Of a stretch of 64,000 nt of DNA, positions 60,547 through 64,000 are shown piece after piece. Where the stretch lies: contig NZ_CACSJJ010000004.1 of the NCBI RefSeq assembly GCF_902706295.1, forward strand, positions 1-64,000, read 5' to 3'. The position numbers were made by a program, and so were the translations under genes. The notes under the pieces were generated by a model. It was not told where the DNA came from, searched no databases, and saw only the letters and a list, made by a program, of their open reading frames with translations. Source of the DNA: Arthrobacter sp. 18067 (lineage in GTDB: Bacteria > Actinomycetota > Actinomycetes > Actinomycetales > Micrococcaceae). Numbering within the stretch: position 1 is the first letter of the stretch; each line of letters starts with the position of its first letter.

Positions 60547-61911
60547 TTACGGCGTCGTTTCGATCCCTGCCCCGGCCGCGTCCTTGAACCGGGCGTTGAT
60601 CAGCACCACATTGCGCCCGGCCCGGTCCAGCAGGCTGGCCGCGACGCTCGCCCGATATCCCGTGGCACAGTGCACCCAGATCCTGGCATCCGGTAGCTCC
60701 GTGATCTTCCCAAGGAGCTCGTAGACGGGCACGTTCAGGGCGCCAACCACATGTGAGGCCTCGAACTCTTCCGGTCGGCGCACATCCAGCACCACGTCCT
60801 CCGGTTCACGGCCCTTCCACAGCGCAGTCCAATCGCCATGTGGGTAGCTCGCCCGTGGAGACTCCGGTGCCCACTCACCAGGTTGAAGCCCGACGGCGGC
60901 ATCCGGACTTTCGATCCCGATCCTCGCCAGGTCACGGATCGCCTTTTCAACCTCGACCACGGAGCCCAGCAACGTGAGCGGCTGGTTCCACGGGATCACC
61001 CAGCCGAGGTAACTGGTGAAGTTGTCGCCCTTCCCGTACTCGAAGCTCACGCTGCCTTGCAGATGGCTGTCCGCGAAGGCCACGCGATGCCGCAGATCCA
61101 CCACCCACTCCCCTGACTTCAGCCGCCGACCCAGTTCTTCAGGGTCCACAGCGTCCGGAACCCCGAGCTTCGCCGCACCCGGACCGGCGGCATTGAGCGG
61201 GCTCATGTGGGCGTAATACGCGGGATAGGCCGTGATGTTGGCCAGCAACTCTGAGACGAAGTGGTCCTCGTTGGTGTCCGTCAGCGCGTGGTTGGATTCG
61301 GCCTGCTCACCGATCGTTGATGATTCCTGGTGGCTCGCGGGGCCGATGGAACAGAACGATCCAAAACCGTGGGTCGGGTAGAGCGTCGCTTCAGGATGCG
61401 CCGACTCCACCAGGCGTCGGACTGAAGAGTATTGATCGTGCGCCAACTTCGCGGTGTCATGGGGCGAGACCAGGTCCGTCCGTCCGACGGAACCGAAGAG
61501 CAAGCTGCCGCCGGAAAACACAGCCTCAGTGCCGCCGTCGTGCGCGTCATCCCGCACCACATATGAAAGGTGCGTGTGGGTGTGGCCCGGCGTCGCAACT
61601 ACCGAAACCGAGAGCCGGCCGACGCGCAGGACCTGGCCGTCAGTGACCGGGACGCGGGTGAAAGAGACGTGATCCTCACCGTTCACCAAATAGGCCGCAC
61701 CGTATTTCTCCGCCAGGATCAGACCGCCAGTGACGTAGTCGTTGTGCAGGTGGGTTTCGGCAACGTGCGTGATCCGGACACCGGCTTCGCGGGCGGCAGC
61801 TTCAACGCGATCAATGTCCCTTTGGGGATCGATCACCAGCGCAACGCTGCCGTCGTGCACCAGGTAGCTCCGGTCCCCCAGCTGGGGAGTTTCGATGACC
61901 ACGACGTCCAT
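60547..61911 (-). CDS. Metallo-beta-lactamase-fold protein with two rhodanese domains
   Basis: 454 residues. The N-terminal MBL domain has THLHNDYVTGG near residue 53, where persulfide dioxygenases have HxHxDH; here the last His is Tyr. Two rhodanese domains follow. The first (about 255-345) lacks a Cys loop; the second (about 360-450) has VHCATGYRAS with the sulfur-carrying Cys. The family handles persulfides or sulfane sulfur. It is downstream of fprA and palindrome copy E, in a sulfur-metabolism neighbourhood (cobA next). Confidence 0.82.
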   Translation of the reverse strand: MDVVVIETPQLGDRSYLVHDGSVALVIDPQRDIDRVEAAAREAGVRITHVAETHLHNDYVTGGLILAEKYGAAYLVNGEDHVSFTRVPVTDGQVLRVGRLSVSVVATPGHTHTHLSYVVRDDAHDGGTEAVFSGGSLLFGSVGRTDLVSPHDTAKLAHDQYSSVRRLVESAHPEATLYPTHGFGSFCSIGPASHQESSTIGEQAESNHALTDTNEDHFVSELLANITAYPAYYAHMSPLNAAGPGAAKLGVPDAVDPEELGRRLKSGEWVVDLRHRVAFADSHLQGSVSFEYGKGDNFTSYLGWVIPWNQPLTLLGSVVEVEKAIRDLARIGIESPDAAVGLQPGEWAPESPRASYPHGDWTALWKGREPEDVVLDVRRPEEFEASHVVGALNVPVYELLGKITELPDARIWVHCATGYRASVAASLLDRAGRNVVLINARFKDAAGAGIETTP

Positions 61912-61924
61912 ACCTCAGGTTAAA

Positions 61925-61989
61925 GCAACGCGGGGTCACTTAGGGCCCATCCGGAGTCCCAGGATGGGCCGTAAGTGACCCCGCGTTGG
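61925..61989. repeat. 65-bp palindromic repeat, copy E
   Basis: Arms 61925-61950 and 61964-61989 around the 13-nt centre CCGGAGTCCCAGG. One left-arm base (GGGCCC for CGGCCC) and the terminal right-arm base differ from consensus, uncompensated. The FprA paralogue stop TAA begins 1 nt beyond the right arm, and the left arm ends 13 nt before the MBL-rhodanese ATG. Confidence 0.92.
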
Positions 61990-61990
61990 T

Positions 61991-63457
61991 TTAGACCTGT
62001 GCGGCTACGCCATCACGGGAGATGTTGACCATGTCCTCGCGCGGCACAACCTTGATGCGTTCACGCTTGACCTCAACACCGTGGGAGGTGCCGGCCTCAG
62101 TGGCTGCTGCGCCGAGGGCGAGTTCGTGGGCGTCAAGTGCCAGCCAACCTTCCCAGCTGGTGAACTTCACGCCGCGGGCGTCAAGGAGTTCCACCACTGC
62201 ATCAGCTGCCGGAACCTCGGCCAACGGCAGGTTTTCGCGGTCTTCCAGGAGGTAGGTGACGGTTTCCAGGGCATCGCCCTTGGTGTGGCCGATGAGGCCA
62301 ACCGGACCGCGCTTGATCCAGCCCGTTGCGTAGAGGCCCGGCACGTGCTGGCCTTCGGCATCCAGGACGCGACCGCCGTCGTTGGTGACGACGCCCTTCT
62401 TGTGGTCGAACTCAACGTCCGGCAGGGCCGAACCGAAGTAGCCGATGGCGCGGTACACGGCCTGGACCGGGTAGTCGATGAACTCGCCGGTGCCGCGGGC
62501 GTTGCCCGTGCCGTCCAGCTCGGTGCGCTCGAACTTGATGCCCGCAACCTTGCCCGGGGTTTCGGCGGAGTCCACGATCTCCACCGGGCTGTGCAGGAAG
62601 TGCAGGTGCAGGCGGCGGGAAGCCTTGAGCTCGGAGAGGTCCTCGGGCTGTTCGGCGATCCAGTTGGTGAGCGTGCCAACCATGGTCTTGATCTGGTTGT
62701 TCGTCTGGACCTGGCGGTCGGACTCTTCGTCGAATTCGAAGTCCTCGGCGTAGAGGATGATGTCAACGTCCTTGGAGTGCGAGAGTTCGCGGAGTTCCAG
62801 CGGGGTGAACTTCACCTGTGCGGGGCCGCGGCGACCGAAAACATGCACGTCCGTGACCGGTGAGCTCTTGAGGCCGGCGTAAACGTTGTCCGGGATTTCG
62901 GTGACCAGCAGGTCATCGGCGTGCTTGGAGAGGACGCGGGCCACGTCCAGTGCCACGTTGCCGTTGCCGAGGACCGCGATCTCGGTGGCCTCGAGCGGCC
63001 ATTCACGGGAGACGTCCGGGTGGCCGTCAAACCAGGAGACGAAGTCGGCGCCGCCGAAGGAACCCTCGAGTTCGATGCCCGGGATGTTCAGGTCCGCGTC
63101 CTTGATGGCGCCGGTGGCGAAGATGATGGCGTCGTAGTGCTTGCGGAGGTCCTCGATGGAGATGTCCGTGCCGTAGTCCACGTTGCCGAAGAAGCGGATG
63201 TCGCCGCGGTCCAGCACCTTGTGCAGGGCGTTGACGATGCCCTTGATACGGGGGTGGTCCGGAGCAACGCCGTAACGGATGAGGCCGTACGGTGCCGGGT
63301 AGCGGTCAAAGAGGTCGATGCTGACGGTGAGTTCGCCGCTCTTGACGGCCTCGCTCTTTGTCAGGATGTCCGCTGCGTAGACGCCTGCCGGGCCGGAGCC
63401 GATGACGGCGACGCGAAGCGGACGGTCCGCAGAACCTACGGGGGTGCTAATTGACAC
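61991..63457 (-). CDS. FprA-like ferredoxin-NADP+ reductase (paralogue 2)
   Basis: 488 residues with the same motif set as the copy at 39309-40748 (VAVIGSGPAGVYAAD, VLGNGNVALDVAR, GWIKRGPVGLIGHTKGDA) and long identical stretches. GTG 63457 is preceded by AAGGAA. It lies 20 nt after cobA on the same strand, the arrangement of actinobacterial sulfite-reduction loci, so it probably supplies electrons from NADPH through ferredoxin to sulfite reductase. Confidence 0.88.
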   Translation of the reverse strand: MSISTPVGSADRPLRVAVIGSGPAGVYAADILTKSEAVKSGELTVSIDLFDRYPAPYGLIRYGVAPDHPRIKGIVNALHKVLDRGDIRFFGNVDYGTDISIEDLRKHYDAIIFATGAIKDADLNIPGIELEGSFGGADFVSWFDGHPDVSREWPLEATEIAVLGNGNVALDVARVLSKHADDLLVTEIPDNVYAGLKSSPVTDVHVFGRRGPAQVKFTPLELRELSHSKDVDIILYAEDFEFDEESDRQVQTNNQIKTMVGTLTNWIAEQPEDLSELKASRRLHLHFLHSPVEIVDSAETPGKVAGIKFERTELDGTGNARGTGEFIDYPVQAVYRAIGYFGSALPDVEFDHKKGVVTNDGGRVLDAEGQHVPGLYATGWIKRGPVGLIGHTKGDALETVTYLLEDRENLPLAEVPAADAVVELLDARGVKFTSWEGWLALDAHELALGAAATEAGTSHGVEVKRERIKVVPREDMVNISRDGVAAQV

Positions 63458-63477
63458 GGCTGTGTTCCTTCTTCTTC

Positions 63478-64000
63478 TCAGTTACTGCGGACGCGGGGAC
63501 GATTGGGGGTAATAGTGCTGTAGTCAGCGGTCTTGAAATGCTGCGGTGCAAAGGGGCTGACCCGGACCACATCGCCGATCACAATGACCGCCGGGTTGGC
63601 CACGCCGACGGCTTCCGCCTGGTCCGCGATGGTACCCAGAGTGCCGATGGTGACGCGCTGGTCCGGCAAATACCCGTTCTCTACGATACCTACTGGTGTA
63701 TCCAACGGCAGACCCGAGCCTGTCAGTGCGGCCGCGGAATCACGCAATTGCGCCACTCCCATGAGCAACACCACAGTGTGATCGGGGCGTGCGGGGACCT
63801 CGGACAACTCTTCGTGTCCGGTCACCACGCTGAAGCCCTTGGCCAGGCCACGGTGCGTGACCGGAATACCGGCAGCGGCCGGAACCGAGATTGCGGACGT
63901 CACGCCGGACACCACTTCAACCTCGACGCCGTTCTGCCGGCAGAACTCTGCTTCCTCGCCGCCGCGGCCCAAGACATAGGGGTCGCCGCCTTTGAGGCGG
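63478..64000 (-). CDS. cobA: Uroporphyrinogen-III C-methyltransferase, CobA/SUMT type (partial)
   Basis: The 3' part of the gene; the N-terminus lies beyond base 64000. The frame is open to the window end and reads [16 protein letters not shown], the diagnostic SUMT motif, followed by [22 protein letters not shown] and LMGVAQL, the usual S-adenosylmethionine-binding region. It makes precorrin-2 from uroporphyrinogen III, the first step to sirohaem for sulfite/nitrite reductase. Possible N-terminal fusions (e.g. CysG-type) cannot be seen. Confidence 0.9.
   Translation of the reverse strand, partial: RLKGGDPYVLGRGGEEAEFCRQNGVEVEVVSGVTSAISVPAAAGIPVTHRGLAKGFSVVTGHEELSEVPARPDHTVVLLMGVAQLRDSAAALTGSGLPLDTPVGIVENGYLPDQRVTIGTLGTIADQAEAVGVANPAVIVIGDVVRVSPFAPQHFKTADYSTITPNRPRVRSN

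Overview
This 64-kb window looks like chromosome from a high-GC Gram-positive soil bacterium of the Arthrobacter/Paenarthrobacter type. That is inferred from codon usage, frequent GTG/TTG starts, many Tat signal peptides, EfeUOB, LGFP repeats, FprA-type reductases, and probable leaderless promoters with TAnnnT -10 boxes. It is dense, mostly ordinary chromosome. I see no insertion sequence, prophage or CRISPR array, and one tRNA (Tyr).

Layout. 1-7.1 kb: the end of a sortase-like secreted protein, a Tat-exported phospholipase C, a GT87 mannosyltransferase, and a reverse-transsulfuration pair (cystathionine beta-synthase, cystathionine gamma-synthase/lyase). 7.4-10.9 kb: a secreted jelly-roll polysaccharide lyase facing a PL8 lyase. 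11-15.8 kb: AlkA-type glycosylase, DUF559 endonuclease-like protein, acyl-CoA synthetase, ABM-domain protein, thioredoxin. 15.8-22 kb: LGFP-repeat SGNH hydrolase, TetR-controlled ABC exporter, thioesterase, K+ channel. 22-27 kb: tRNA-Tyr, YajQ, and the EfeUOB iron importer behind a DtxR/IdeR-like box. 27-33 kb: HtpX, an MFS exporter, a Fur/PerR-catalase pair, DUF2461. 33-40.8 kb: APC permease, then a GAF regulator-aldehyde dehydrogenase-alcohol dehydrogenase-DUF779 operon with a palindromic operator, then a first FprA-like reductase. 42-54 kb: a glycan-utilisation locus (alpha-L-fucosidase, DUF2264 protein, ATPase-less LplABC-type importer, D-2-hydroxyacid dehydrogenase, LacI regulator, second PL8 lyase). 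54-60.5 kb: putrescine/GABA catabolism with a PucR regulator, and a CynX-type transporter co-transcribed with a GntR/FCD regulator. 60.5-64 kb: MBL-rhodanese protein, second FprA-like reductase, and a partial CobA/SUMT, probably the edge of a sulfite-assimilation locus.

How the genes work together: in the 42-54 kb locus an exported PL8 lyase would cut an acidic polysaccharide. The ABC system would import the oligosaccharides, and cytoplasmic DUF2264 and GH29 enzymes would trim them. The LacI protein probably controls both divergent promoters, which carry near-identical operators at the same distance from their -10 boxes.

The most unusual signal is a dispersed palindrome present five times (12088, 13139, 41941, 53968, 61925). 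Every copy is exactly 65 bp: a 26-bp arm, a 13-nt centre, and the inverted 26-bp arm. The arms are nearly identical between copies, but the centres share length and not sequence. All copies sit in intergenic gaps next to gene ends, two bracket the DUF559 gene, and three directly abut a neighbouring gene's TAA stop. This resembles a REPIN-like family, and I know of no description of it.
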